From Barnesiella merdipullorum (GTDB lineage Bacteria; Bacteroidota; Bacteroidia; Bacteroidales; Barnesiellaceae): 64,000 bases of DNA. The translations under genes and the position numbers were made by a program. The stretch covers positions 98,582 to 162,581 of the forward strand of contig DXBT01000010.1 in NCBI GenBank assembly GCA_019116365.1. Reading direction: 5' to 3'. Below the pieces are notes generated by a model. It had not been told where the DNA came from. It searched no databases and saw only the letters and a program-made list of their open reading frames with translations. Shown in pieces: positions 7,350 through 16,305 of the stretch (its first letter is position 1; each line of letters opens with the position of its first letter).

Positions 7350-8063
7350 ATGAAATGCATCAAAGTTCTCTCTTGTGTCCTGGTAGCCGGTATGCTATTG
7401 ACAGGCTGTAACATGTCAAACACCGGAAAAGGAGCCCTCATCGGAGGTGGTAGCGGCGCAGCCGTAGGTGCCGGTTTAGGCGCAATTTTCGGAAAAGGCA
7501 AAGGAGCCGCTATTGGAGCTGCCGTGGGCGCTGCCGTGGGTACCACTGCCGGAGCCCTCATCGGTAAGAAAATGGACAAAGCCGCCGAGCAAGCCAAACA
7601 GGTAGAAGGCGCACAAGTCGAGCAGGTAACCGATAACAACGGTCTGCAAGCTGTCAAGGTAACCTTCGACTCGGGAATCCTCTTCTCGACGAGCAGTGCC
7701 ACCCTCAGCGCATCGGCCAAAGCCTCGTTGAGCAAGTTTGCCAACAACGTGTTGAATCAAAACCGCGACATGGATGTCGCCATTTACGGATATACCGACA
7801 ACCAAGGTTGGAAAAACTCGACAGCCGAGCAAAGCAAACAAAAGAACTTGAACCTGTCGCAAGAACGGGCTCAAAGCGTAGCCAGCTATCTGCTGGGTTG
7901 CGGTGTTTCATCGACTCAAATCAAGACCGTCGAAGGCATGGGCGAAGCCAATCCCGTGGCCGACAACTCGACCGAGGCTGGCCGTCAGGAAAACCGCCGC
8001 GTAGAGGTATATCTCTATGCCAGCCAGCAGATGATTCAACAAGCCGAGGCCGGGACACTCTAA
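7350..8063 (+). CDS. OmpA-family outer-membrane lipoprotein with glycine zipper
   Basis: 237 residues. The lipobox LLTGC (Cys20) ends a typical signal peptide. A glycine-zipper hairpin follows (about 26-72, repeated GAAxGAxxGAxxG patterns), then an OmpA C-terminal peptidoglycan-binding domain. That domain has the expected GYTDNQG, LSQERAQSVASYL and GRQENRRVEVYLY blocks. The same architecture occurs in YiaD-like proteins that tether the outer membrane to the wall. It is preceded by its own promoter and followed by an 8-bp hairpin (8085-8109) without a T run. Confidence 0.9.
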   Translation: MKCIKVLSCVLVAGMLLTGCNMSNTGKGALIGGGSGAAVGAGLGAIFGKGKGAAIGAAVGAAVGTTAGALIGKKMDKAAEQAKQVEGAQVEQVTDNNGLQAVKVTFDSGILFSTSSATLSASAKASLSKFANNVLNQNRDMDVAIYGYTDNQGWKNSTAEQSKQKNLNLSQERAQSVASYLLGCGVSSTQIKTVEGMGEANPVADNSTEAGRQENRRVEVYLYASQQMIQQAEAGTL

Positions 8064-8203
8064 GCGTTCCACAAGACTCATAGCACTGCCGGTGCCAGTT
8101 GCCGGCAGTTGCATTACAGATTTCGGGCGGCTGCCCCAGTGCGGCCGGCCGGGTTGTACATGAGCCTCTACCAATCTTTACTGACAATAAAAAACTTGAA
8201 ATA

Positions 8204-8749
8204 ATGAAAACTGTTTATCTATTTCTCGCTACAGGATTTGAAGAGTTGGAAGCCCTCACGGTCGTAGATATGTTGCGCCGTGCCGGTATCGATATCACCA
8301 CGGTTTCCATCTCGCGAAATCTTCAAGTCGAGGGATCCCACGGAGTAACTGTAACTGCCGACTGTACTTGGGTAGAGTTGTCGGCCGACGATGTTGAATG
8401 GCTTGTTCTGCCCGGCGGTATGCCCGGCACCAAACACTTGGGCGAATGTAAGCCCCTGGTTTCGCTGCTGCAACGCCATGCCGCTGCCAACAAACATATC
8501 GCCGCCATTTGCGCTGCCCCCTCGGTTCTGGGTCAAGCCGGCTTGCTCGAGGGCTATAAGGCCACGTGTTATCCCGGCTTCGAACAATTCTTGACGGGAG
8601 CCACCGTCACGGGCGAACTCGTAACCATCGACCGCAACATCACCACGGGCAAGGGTCCGGGTGCCGCCATCCCCTTCGCTACCGCCATCATCACTCAAAT
8701 TGCCGGAGAAGAGAAGGCCAAAGAGGTGAGAGCCGCCATGTTGCTGTAA
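8204..8749 (+). CDS. DJ-1/PfpI family protein (YajL/ThiJ-like)
   Basis: 181 residues starting MKTVYLFLATGFEELEAL. The catalytic elbow cysteine is in AAICAAPSVLG, and the family Glu is in GFEELEA. DJ-1-family proteins are implicated in protection from oxidative or carbonyl stress; the precise activity is unsettled. I chose the ATG at 8204 because the homology begins there. The open frame extends 35 codons upstream into low-complexity GC-rich sequence that does not resemble the family. Confidence 0.9.
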   Translation: MKTVYLFLATGFEELEALTVVDMLRRAGIDITTVSISRNLQVEGSHGVTVTADCTWVELSADDVEWLVLPGGMPGTKHLGECKPLVSLLQRHAAANKHIAAICAAPSVLGQAGLLEGYKATCYPGFEQFLTGATVTGELVTIDRNITTGKGPGAAIPFATAIITQIAGEEKAKEVRAAMLL

Positions 8750-8773
8750 CCCGGGAATTGTAAACAATACCAC

Positions 8774-8810
8774 AAAAAAACTCCGATTCTTATTGAACCG
8801 GAGTTTTTTT
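8774..8810. terminator. Bidirectional terminator between the DJ-1 gene and alaS
   Basis: A7-CTCCG (8774-8785) pairs with CGGAG-T7 (8799-8810), a 12-bp stem with a 13-nt loop and A/T tracts on both sides. The flanking genes converge. Confidence 0.9.
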
Positions 8811-8837
8811 GTATATCGCGTCGTTGGTCGCGGACTA

Positions 8838-11456
8838 TCAGCCCACAACCAGCGAAACCATCTTTTCCAAAGCGTCGGAGAGATGCTCGACATTCTTACC
8901 GCCAGCCTGGGCGAAGTAAGGCTGTCCGCCACCGCCACCCTGTATCAGTTTGGCAGCTTCGCGCACGATAGCCGAGGCGTTCTTCCCGTCGGCTACCACA
9001 TCGTTGCTGAACATCACCGTGAGCAGCGGTTTCTCATTCTCTTTCGTGGCAGCCACAAAGGCCAGATGCTCGGGCACTTCGTTTCGCAACATGAAGGCAA
9101 TGCCCTTCACTACATCGGCAGGCATAGGACCTACGAAGCGAATCAGTTTCAAGCCATCGACATTCTCGGCCGTCTTGATCAGACGATCCTTCATGGCAAC
9201 CATCTTCTCCTTCACATACTCCTCGGCCTGCTTGCGCAACTCGGCATTCTCGTCGATAGCCTTGTGGATAGCCTGCAACAGGTTGGGAGCATTGTTGAAC
9301 AGAGTAGCGATCTCTTTCAAAGAATTCTGCAACGAGTTCATTGTCTCCTCGACACGAGCCCCGGTGATGGCCTCGATACGGCGAATACCGGCAGCAATCG
9401 AACTCTCGGATACAATCTTGATCATACCAATATTACCGGTATTGGCCACGTGGGTTCCACCACACAGCTCGACCGACGACCCGAAGCGGATGACACGTAC
9501 CTCTTCGCCATATTTCTCGCCAAAGAGTGCCATGGCACCCATGGCCTTAGCCTCGACAATAGGCACATGGCGACGCTCGTCCAGCGGAATAGCCTCGCGC
9601 ACCTTACGGTTGGCCAGCATCTCGACCTGACGCAACTCCTCGTCGGTCACCTTCTTGAAATGCGAGAAGTCGAAACGCAACGACTGGGGCGATACATACG
9701 AACCCTTTTGCTCGACATGCGTTCCTAGAACCTCGCGCAGAGCCTCGTGCAACAGGTGCGTAGCCGTGTGATTGCAGGCCGTAGCCTGGCGGGCCTCCTT
9801 GTCGATAACGGCATGGAAGAGGGCCGTTACATCCTCGGGCATGTGCTCGGTTATGTGGATACTCAGGTTGTTTTCCCGTTTCGTTTGCAGAATCTCTACC
9901 GTCTCGTTAGCCGAAATCAGTTTGCCCGTATCGCCTACCTGACCACCCATCTCGGCATAGAAAGGCGTGCGGTCGAGCACGATTTGATAATATTCACGCG
10001 ATTTTTGTTTCACCTTGCGGTAACGCAAAATGTGGCAGTCGCACTCGAGCTGGTCATAACCCACAAACTCGGGCTCGCCCTCTCTCAATACCACCCAGTC
10101 GCCAGTCTCTACGGCGGCGGCATTGCGGGCACGCTCTTTCTGCTTCTGCATCTCGGCATCGAAGGCTGCGATATCGACTCCCATCCCCTTCTCTTTCAAG
10201 ATGAGCTCGGTGAGGTCTATGGGGAAACCGTAGGTATCGTAGAGGGTAAAGGCATCGACACCGCTTATCTCGTTCTTGCCGGCAGCCTTGGCATCGGCCA
10301 TCACCTTGTCGAGCAACTTGATACCCGTTTCGAGGGTACGCAAGAACGCATCCTCTTCCTCCTTGATCACCTTACCGATGAGCACCTTCTGCTCTTTCAA
10401 CTCGGGATAGGCATCGCCCATCGTCTCGATGAGGATATCGAGCAGCTTGTACAGGAAGGCCTGCTTCTGACCCAGGAAAGTATAGCCGTAACGAACGGCC
10501 CGGCGCAGGATACGACGAATCACATAACCGGCCTTGGCGTTCGAGGGCAACTGACCGTCGGTAATCGAGAAGGCTATGGTGCGGATGTGGTCGGCAATCA
10601 CACGCATGGCGATATCGACCTTGGGGTCGTCGCCATAGGTCTTGCCACACAGGCGGCCAATCTCTTTGATAATGGGTTGGAACACGTCGGTATCGTAGTT
10701 CGAGGTCTTGCCCTGCAAAGCCATACACAAGCGTTCAAAGCCCATACCGGTATCGATAACCCGGGCAGGCAGCGGCTCGAGCGAACCGTCGGCCTTGCGG
10801 TTGTATTGCATAAACACGAGATTCCATATCTCGATTACCTGCGGGTGGCTCTGGTTGACCAGCGTGAGGCCATCGACCTCGGCCCGTTCGGCATCGCTAC
10901 GCAAGTCGATATGGATTTCGGAGCAGGGGCCGCAGGGTCCCGTGTCGCCCATTTCCCAGAAATTGTCGTGGCGGTTACCGTTGATAATGTGTTCTTTGGG
11001 CAGATGAGCCTCCCAGTAAGAGGCCGCCTCGTTGTCACGTTCGAGCCCCTCGGGAGCATACCCTTCAAAAACGGTGGCATACAGCCGGTCGGGGTTGATT
11101 TTAAGCACATCGACCAAATATTCCCATGCCCAGTTGATGGCCTCTTTCTTGAAGTAGTCGCCAAACGACCAGTTGCCCAGCATCTCAAACATGGTGTGGT
11201 GATAGGTATCGAGACCCACCTCTTCCAAATCGTTGTGCTTCCCGCTCACGCGCAGGCATTTCTGTGAATCCGCGACTCTCTTGTATTTGGCAGGAACGTT
11301 ACCCAGGATGATATCCTTGAACTGGTTCATGCCCGCATTGGTAAACATCAACGTGGGGTCGTCTTTAATGACCATGGGAGCCGACGGCACAATCTGATGG
11401 CCTCGTTCCCTGAAAAAATCCTTAAAAGATTCACGAATCTCTTTTGCTGTAAGCAT
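8838..11456 (-). CDS. alaS: Alanyl-tRNA synthetase
   Basis: 872 residues, the normal full length. The class II catalytic core is at the N terminus (FFRERGHQIVPSAPMV; FTNAGMNQFKD; TYHHTMFEMLGNWSFGDYFK). The editing domain has its zinc-site motifs HTATHLLHEAL and CGGTHVANTG, and the C-Ala region at the end is glycine-rich (LIQGGGGGQPYFAQAGG). It charges tRNA-Ala and clears Ser/Gly mischarging. The start MLTAKEIRESF is the conserved family start. Confidence 0.98.
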   Translation of the reverse strand: MLTAKEIRESFKDFFRERGHQIVPSAPMVIKDDPTLMFTNAGMNQFKDIILGNVPAKYKRVADSQKCLRVSGKHNDLEEVGLDTYHHTMFEMLGNWSFGDYFKKEAINWAWEYLVDVLKINPDRLYATVFEGYAPEGLERDNEAASYWEAHLPKEHIINGNRHDNFWEMGDTGPCGPCSEIHIDLRSDAERAEVDGLTLVNQSHPQVIEIWNLVFMQYNRKADGSLEPLPARVIDTGMGFERLCMALQGKTSNYDTDVFQPIIKEIGRLCGKTYGDDPKVDIAMRVIADHIRTIAFSITDGQLPSNAKAGYVIRRILRRAVRYGYTFLGQKQAFLYKLLDILIETMGDAYPELKEQKVLIGKVIKEEEDAFLRTLETGIKLLDKVMADAKAAGKNEISGVDAFTLYDTYGFPIDLTELILKEKGMGVDIAAFDAEMQKQKERARNAAAVETGDWVVLREGEPEFVGYDQLECDCHILRYRKVKQKSREYYQIVLDRTPFYAEMGGQVGDTGKLISANETVEILQTKRENNLSIHITEHMPEDVTALFHAVIDKEARQATACNHTATHLLHEALREVLGTHVEQKGSYVSPQSLRFDFSHFKKVTDEELRQVEMLANRKVREAIPLDERRHVPIVEAKAMGAMALFGEKYGEEVRVIRFGSSVELCGGTHVANTGNIGMIKIVSESSIAAGIRRIEAITGARVEETMNSLQNSLKEIATLFNNAPNLLQAIHKAIDENAELRKQAEEYVKEKMVAMKDRLIKTAENVDGLKLIRFVGPMPADVVKGIAFMLRNEVPEHLAFVAATKENEKPLLTVMFSNDVVADGKNASAIVREAAKLIQGGGGGQPYFAQAGGKNVEHLSDALEKMVSLVVG

Positions 11457-11547
11457 AACAATCTAATTAAATTAAGTTCTCGTGGCGACCCGGGCCGTTA
11501 CCGAAACCGAAATCATCCACCTGGTATATTAATATTACCAAAAACAA

Positions 11548-11578
11548 TTTGCAAAAATAGCTCAAATTATTATTTTTG
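11548..11578 (+). promoter_or_regulatory. sigma-ABfr promoter of the M23 peptidase gene
   Basis: TTTG 11548-11551, 19 nt, TATTTTTG 11571-11578: a complete consensus about 90 nt before the ATG at 11675. Confidence 0.75.
11552..11559 (-). promoter_or_regulatory. -7 element of alaS, overlapping the divergent promoter
   Basis: TATTTTTG on the minus strand (11559-11552) lies within the spacer of the plus-strand promoter. RNA polymerase binding in the two directions would therefore compete. Confidence 0.45.
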
Positions 11579-11674
11579 TGCCCATGTGCAGCTAAAAAAA
11601 TGTTCAATAACATCTTTTTTTTGAGCACTTATCCCAATTAGTGCCGACGGGACAGGCCCGATTAAACAATATCA

Positions 11675-12646
11675 ATGAGCAAAAAGATTTTCTACATATA
11701 CAATCCCAAGACTCTGACCTACGAACGGGTATATCCCTCGTTGCGCCAGCGCATTGTCGTGGTGTTGCGCCACCTGCTCGTTGGCAGTCTGCTCAGTATC
11801 GTGCTCATCGCTGGCTTTTACTTTTGGCTGGGCTCACCCAAGGAAGAGATTCTCAAACTCGAAAACGAACAGATGAAAACCCAGTACAAGCTTCTCTCCA
11901 AACGAGTCGATGCCGCCCTCGAAGTGATGAGCGACCTGCAACAACGCGACGACAACATGTATCGGGTGGTCTTGCAGGCCGACCCCATAAACGCCGAGGT
12001 GAGAGACAACGGCATCTACAACCCCAGCCGTTATGCCGACCTGCTGAAAATGAGCGACGCCCAACTGGTGGTATCGACCAGCCAAAAGGTCGATAACCTC
12101 ACCCGACAGGTATATGTGCAATGCAACTCGATGAACGAGCTTGTGAAACTGGCTCATGGCCAGGAAGAGCGCATCAAGCACCTGCCCGCCATACAGCCGG
12201 TAGCCAACAAGGACTTGAAACGCACGGCCTCGGGTTATGGCTATCGGGTCGATCCGGTTTACAAGACTACCAAGTTTCACGAAGGCATGGACTTTGCCGC
12301 CAACATAGGGACCCCCGTCTATGCCACCGGCAACGGCCAGGTGGTCGAGACCGGCTGGCAACAGGGCTACGGCAACACAGTCGTGATCGACCACGGCTAC
12401 GACTACAAAACCCGCTATGCCCACCTGAACAAGATTCTGGTGCGACAGGGGCAACAAGTCGTTCGTGGCGAAGAGATTGCCGAGGTGGGCAACACCGGCA
12501 AATCGACCGGTCCGCACCTGCACTACGAGGTGCTCTACAAAGGGAAACCCGAGAACCCCATCAACTACTATTTCTTCGATTTGTCGCCCGAAGACTACGA
12601 CCGCATGATTCAACTGGCCGAGAACCAGGGACGCGTTATGGACTAA
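11675..12646 (+). CDS. Membrane-anchored M23 (LytM) zinc metallopeptidase
   Basis: 323 residues. A short cytoplasmic start and one transmembrane segment (about 30-50) are followed by a coiled-coil-like stretch (about 55-110). The C-terminal LytM domain carries the zinc ligands: FHEGMDF (HxxxD), HLNK and HLHYE (HxH). Such proteins cut peptidoglycan cross-bridges or activate amidases at the envelope. All ligands are present, so it should be active. The MerR-type regulator follows after 17 nt, probably in one transcript. Confidence 0.92.
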   Translation: MSKKIFYIYNPKTLTYERVYPSLRQRIVVVLRHLLVGSLLSIVLIAGFYFWLGSPKEEILKLENEQMKTQYKLLSKRVDAALEVMSDLQQRDDNMYRVVLQADPINAEVRDNGIYNPSRYADLLKMSDAQLVVSTSQKVDNLTRQVYVQCNSMNELVKLAHGQEERIKHLPAIQPVANKDLKRTASGYGYRVDPVYKTTKFHEGMDFAANIGTPVYATGNGQVVETGWQQGYGNTVVIDHGYDYKTRYAHLNKILVRQGQQVVRGEEIAEVGNTGKSTGPHLHYEVLYKGKPENPINYYFFDLSPEDYDRMIQLAENQGRVMD

Positions 12647-12663
12647 CCTAAAAACACTATCGC

Positions 12664-13002
12664 ATGAAAGAGACTGACCCCGAAAAACAAAAACTGTACT
12701 ACACCATCGGCGAAGTGTCCGAGATGCTCGATGTGAACCCGTCGTTACTCCGTTTTTGGGAAACAGAGTTCAAAACCATCAAACCCAAGCGCTCGCCCAA
12801 AGGCACCCGCTACTATTCACAAAAAGATATCGAAGAGATAAAACTCATCCACTACCTGCTCAAGGAGCGCAAACTCAAAATCGAGGGGGCAAAACAGGTG
12901 CTCAAGAGCAAACGGGATAGCGTGGCCCGCACCCAGCAGGTGGTCGAGCGCCTCAAGGCCCTGCGCACCGAACTCACCGATATTATCGACGACATGGATT
13001 AA
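12664..13002 (+). CDS. MerR-family transcriptional regulator (short form)
   Basis: 112 residues: an N-terminal winged-helix MerR domain (YTIGEVSEMLDVNPSLLRFW, then RYYSQKDIEEI) and a short coiled-coil tail with no ligand-binding domain or cysteine site. This truncated form, next to an M23 peptidase, is common in Bacteroidetes. Its signal and targets are unknown. Its last codon overlaps the convergent VanZ-like gene by 4 nt. Confidence 0.9.
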   Translation: MKETDPEKQKLYYTIGEVSEMLDVNPSLLRFWETEFKTIKPKRSPKGTRYYSQKDIEEIKLIHYLLKERKLKIEGAKQVLKSKRDSVARTQQVVERLKALRTELTDIIDDMD

Positions 13003-13391
13003 TGCCTCCTGTCAAGAATACGGGGCACTACATACAAGCCCGCAAGTACCCCCAGCAACGCTCCGCAACTGTTGGCCAAGAAATCAAACCAGTCGGCCGT
13101 ACGACCCATCGTCAGGGCCCCCTGCAACAACTCCATCAATCCGCCCCAGACCACGGCCACAACCAGACACCACACACAGCTCGTTCTGAAAGGGAGCAAC
13201 TTGGCCCGATACATATCGAAACACCCCACTACGACCAACGCCAGATACATACATCCATGCACCAACTTGTCGGCTCCCTTGAAAAGGTGCAACTCCTGTG
13301 CATGCATGGGATCCTCGGCCAATGACAGGTAAGTTATCACTATCAATACCAGAGCCGTGGGACCAAAAGCCCATTTTTTAAAAAATCGCAT
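12999..13391 (-). CDS. VanZ-like family membrane protein
   Basis: 130 residues with four hydrophobic segments. The conserved core is KGADKLVHGCMYLAL, then MELLQGAL and GRTADWFDFLANSCGALLG, which are the VanZ/DUF2809-like signatures. VanZ gives low-level teicoplanin resistance in enterococci by an unknown mechanism. Homologues in Bacteroidetes are widespread, so no resistance role should be inferred. Confidence 0.85.
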   Translation of the reverse strand: MRFFKKWAFGPTALVLIVITYLSLAEDPMHAQELHLFKGADKLVHGCMYLALVVVGCFDMYRAKLLPFRTSCVWCLVVAVVWGGLMELLQGALTMGRTADWFDFLANSCGALLGVLAGLYVVPRILDRRH

Positions 13392-13611
13392 ACGACATCT
13401 TTTTTTTGCAGATTCTCATCAAAGAATCCATACGAAACAACCATGAACCTATGCTTATCGTTCAAATTGTCGGCAAAGATAATGTTTGCTCGCGGCAAAA
13501 CCAAGCACACGTTTTCAAACGATTACGACGCAAGCAAATTACATTTTCGTTAAAACAGAGACTCACCGCTTTTTTATCGTTGCTTTTTACAGCCAATATA
13601 TTTAAATTTTA

Positions 13612-13619
13612 TATTTTTG
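13612..13619 (+). promoter_or_regulatory. -7 element of the sodium-dependent transporter gene
   Basis: TATTTTTG 13612-13619, 24 nt upstream of the ATG at 13644. Its position excludes the nearby upstream TTG (13617) as a start codon. Confidence 0.55.
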
Positions 13620-13643
13620 CATCCAAATTCAAGTTACTACACA

Positions 13644-15005
13644 ATGGGAGAACAAACAAAATTTGCAACCAAACTGGGTATTATCGCTACCACTGTAGGT
13701 TCGGCGGTAGGTTTGGGAAATATCTGGCGCTTCCCCTATGAGGCCGGCATGAACGGGGGCGGTGCCTTCCTGATGGTCTATATTCTGTGCGTGCTGATAT
13801 TGGGTATCCCGGTCATGTGTGCCGAGTTTGTCATTGGCCGGCGCTCCAAGAGCGACACGGTCGATGCATTTCGCAAACTGGCTCCTGGTACCCGCTGGCA
13901 CTACATAGGCTACATAGGCATATTGGCCTCGGTACTTATCCTGGGCTACTACATGGTCATCTCGGGGTGGACGCTCGAATATCTGTTCAAGGCCTTTACC
14001 AACGACCTGGCTGGGAAAACGGCCGCCGAGTTCAAAGCCGAGCAGAATGCCTTCATCCAAAGTGATTTCCGCCCGTTGCTGTGGGCATATATATTCCTCT
14101 TTATCAACTATATCATCTTGTCGCGAGGGGTACAGAAAGGTATCGAGAAGATGTCCAACATACTCATGCCACTGCTCTTTGTCATACTCGTTGTCTTTTG
14201 CGTGCGCTCGCTCACGCTGCCAGGTTCCAGCAAAGGGCTCTCTTTCTTCCTCCACCCCGACTTCTCCAAGATCACGCCACAAGTCATCATACGGGCCATG
14301 GGGCAAGCCTTCTTCTCGTTAAGTCTGGGTATGGGCATCCTCATCACCTACTCCTCCTATTTCAATGCCAAGACCCACCTCATCAAGACCGCTACCACAG
14401 TGGCCCTGCTCGACACCTCGGTGGCTATCCTGGCCGGAGTCATTATCTTCCCCGCCATGTTTGCCTGCGGGCTAAACCCCGCAACCGATTCCGCCTCTGT
14501 GGTTGGTCCCGACCTCGTGTTTGTGACCCTGCCCAACGTCTTCAACCAGATGCCCGTATCGACCCTGTGGTCGGTACTCTTTTTCCTGCTGCTCACGGTA
14601 GCGGCACTCACCTCGACGGTATCGCTCTTTGAGGTAACGGTTGCATTCCTCATCAACTACATGCACATGAGCCGCAAAAAGGCTACTCGCATCATGATGC
14701 TCATTGTTGCCGTGCTGAGCACCATCTTCTCGCTATCCATCGGCTCGTGGAGCCAGGTGCGCATCCTGGGGAAAACTATCTTCGATGCCTGCGACTACTT
14801 CTCGGCCATCATCCTGCTACCTGTAGGTGGGCTGCTCATCAGCATTTTCATCGGGTGGGTGTTGAAGCGCCATATCTCCCGCGAGGAGCTCACCAACCGC
14901 AACAAGTTGCACGAGCCACTGTTCAATGCTATATTTTTCAGTATCAAATATATAGCACCAATTATCATCATACTCATCTTCTTGTCGGGATTCGGTATTA
15001 TCTGA
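13644..15005 (+). CDS. Sodium-dependent symporter, SNF/NSS family
   Basis: 453 residues with about eleven membrane segments. The NSS hallmark GSAVGLGNIWRFPYEAG (unwound TM1 that binds Na+ and substrate) is near the N terminus. NSS family members (LeuT, MhsT, Tyt1) import amino acids with Na+; the substrate cannot be read from sequence here. The ATG at 13644 is chosen over an in-frame TTG at 13617 because the promoter -7 box overlaps the latter. A small membrane protein gene follows one base later. Confidence 0.92.
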   Translation: MGEQTKFATKLGIIATTVGSAVGLGNIWRFPYEAGMNGGGAFLMVYILCVLILGIPVMCAEFVIGRRSKSDTVDAFRKLAPGTRWHYIGYIGILASVLILGYYMVISGWTLEYLFKAFTNDLAGKTAAEFKAEQNAFIQSDFRPLLWAYIFLFINYIILSRGVQKGIEKMSNILMPLLFVILVVFCVRSLTLPGSSKGLSFFLHPDFSKITPQVIIRAMGQAFFSLSLGMGILITYSSYFNAKTHLIKTATTVALLDTSVAILAGVIIFPAMFACGLNPATDSASVVGPDLVFVTLPNVFNQMPVSTLWSVLFFLLLTVAALTSTVSLFEVTVAFLINYMHMSRKKATRIMMLIVAVLSTIFSLSIGSWSQVRILGKTIFDACDYFSAIILLPVGGLLISIFIGWVLKRHISREELTNRNKLHEPLFNAIFFSIKYIAPIIIILIFLSGFGII

Positions 15006-15006
15006 T

Positions 15007-15297
15007 ATGGCTCTCAAACACGACTCCTTTTTCAACCTCTCGAAAGGTGAGCGACGGGCCACCCTGTGGCTGGTCGTCGTGCTGGTGATTCTCGTCGCGG
15101 CCCGCATTGTGCAGCAAAACCGGCCACCCCGGCAGGCTACCGGCGAGCCCAGTGTGCATGAAACCTTCCGCCAGGAGTTGAAAGAGTTTGGCGACTCGCT
15201 TCGCTACGAACAACCCAAAGCCTCTCGTCACCAACAAACGACAACCCGGGAGCCCCGCCGACCCAAAGAGCTGGACCCGGTACCGAGAGAAGAGTAA
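15007..15297 (+). CDS. Small single-pass membrane protein, function unknown
   Basis: 96 residues: a short basic N terminus (FFNLSKGERRA), one membrane segment (about 20-36) and a hydrophilic, proline- and arginine-rich tail. The SKGER block before the helix resembles the start of Bacteroidetes helix-hairpin-helix (ComEA-like) proteins, but no HhH follows. It could therefore be a shortened relative. It is coupled to the symporter gene (1-nt gap) and may be a partner protein; this is only context. Confidence 0.6.
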   Translation: MALKHDSFFNLSKGERRATLWLVVVLVILVAARIVQQNRPPRQATGEPSVHETFRQELKEFGDSLRYEQPKASRHQQTTTREPRRPKELDPVPREE

Positions 15298-15362
15298 CCC
15301 CAGGCGAATTTTTGTCCCAATCATACCTCGCGATTCAACAAAAAGCGTTATCTTCGCTTAAC

Positions 15363-15436
15363 TAAAGCGGAGGCGCCTAAACCGGAGTCAACCGGCCCGG
15401 CCGGTCACAGAGGCAGCGCCCGCAAGAGACTGTGTA
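15363..15436 (+). promoter_or_regulatory. Structured leader upstream of folP-cdaA
   Basis: A TATCTTCG box (15349-15356, one mismatch to TAnnTTTG) precedes a GC-rich leader with a clear fold. GCG-(GA)-GGCGC (15367-15376) pairs with GCGCCCGC (15416-15423) and encloses hairpin ACCGGC/GCCGGT (15391-15405). CACAG (15406-15410) can also pair with CTGTG (15430-15434), which covers the first possible start codon. The two pairings interleave as a pseudoknot or alternative. This suggests a cis-regulatory RNA; class unknown. Confidence 0.4.
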
Positions 15437-15437
15437 T

Positions 15438-16304
15438 ATGATACTTCGCAACGTACCTAACAAACCACTATCGTTGAACCTGGGAGGGGAACTCGTCTCG
15501 CTCTCGAGGCCGCGGGTCATGGGCATACTCAACGTGACCCCCGACTCGTTCTATGCCGGCAGCCGCACCCCCGAGCGGGAGCAAATTGCCGCACGGGTGC
15601 GCCAGATTATCGACGAGGGTGCCGACATCATCGACATAGGAGCCTACTCGTCGCGTTCCCAGGCTACCGACATTTCGCCCGACGAAGAGATGCGGCGTCT
15701 TGCCACCGGCCTCGAAATCATACGCACACTCTACCCTCGGGCCCACGTCTCGGTCGATACCTTCCGTGCCGAAATCGCCTCGCGCTGCGTGCGGGAATAC
15801 GGGGTACAAATCGTCAACGACATATCGGGCGGCGAACTCGATTCCCACATGTTCGAGACCGTAGCCGATCTCAAGGTAGCCTATATCCTCATGCACATGA
15901 AGGGAACCCCGCAAACGATGATGCAGCAAACCCGCTACGACCACCTCATGGCCGAGATGCTCTACTACTTTGCCGAACGCATTGCCCGGCTCGAGAACCT
16001 CGGGGTCAACGACATCATCATCGACCCGGGATTCGGATTCAGCAAAACACTCGACGACAACTACCGGCTCATGAACCGGCTCGACGAATTTGCCCGCATA
16101 GGACTCCCCCTGCTGGTGGGTATATCGCGCAAATCGATGATATACAAGATGCTGGGCACATCGCCCGACGAGAGTCTCAACGGCACCTCGGTACTCAACA
16201 CGCTCGCCCTGCTGGGTGGCGCTCACATTCTGCGGGTACACGATGTGAAAGAGGCCGTCGAGACGATAAAAATAGTTTCTAAAACCTTACAATCGACAGA
16301 ATAG
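15438..16304 (+). CDS. folP: Dihydropteroate synthase
   Basis: 288 residues. It condenses p-aminobenzoate with the pterin pyrophosphate in folate synthesis (the sulfonamide target). Motifs: VMGILNVTPDSFYAG, DIGAYSSRS, SVDTFRAE, VNDISGG, DPGFGFSKT, and GISRKSMI near the end. I use the ATG at 15438; a GTG at 15432 is also possible. It is followed by cdaA with a 1-nt gap, a pairing seen in other Bacteroidetes, and preceded by a structured leader. Confidence 0.96.
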   Translation: MILRNVPNKPLSLNLGGELVSLSRPRVMGILNVTPDSFYAGSRTPEREQIAARVRQIIDEGADIIDIGAYSSRSQATDISPDEEMRRLATGLEIIRTLYPRAHVSVDTFRAEIASRCVREYGVQIVNDISGGELDSHMFETVADLKVAYILMHMKGTPQTMMQQTRYDHLMAEMLYYFAERIARLENLGVNDIIIDPGFGFSKTLDDNYRLMNRLDEFARIGLPLLVGISRKSMIYKMLGTSPDESLNGTSVLNTLALLGGAHILRVHDVKEAVETIKIVSKTLQSTE

Positions 16305-16305
16305 C

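Noticed and set aside
8085..8109. ACTGCCGG/CCGGCAGT hairpin as terminator of the OmpA-like lipoprotein gene
   Set aside because: No T run follows; kept only as a possible mRNA 3' structure.
8099..8203. 35-codon extension of the DJ-1-like protein
   Set aside because: The extension lies over an inverted repeat and does not match the family; the ATG at 8204 gives the normal length.
13617..13643. TTG start nine codons upstream for the Na+ symporter
   Set aside because: It overlaps the promoter -7 box; the ATG at 13644 fits the family start.
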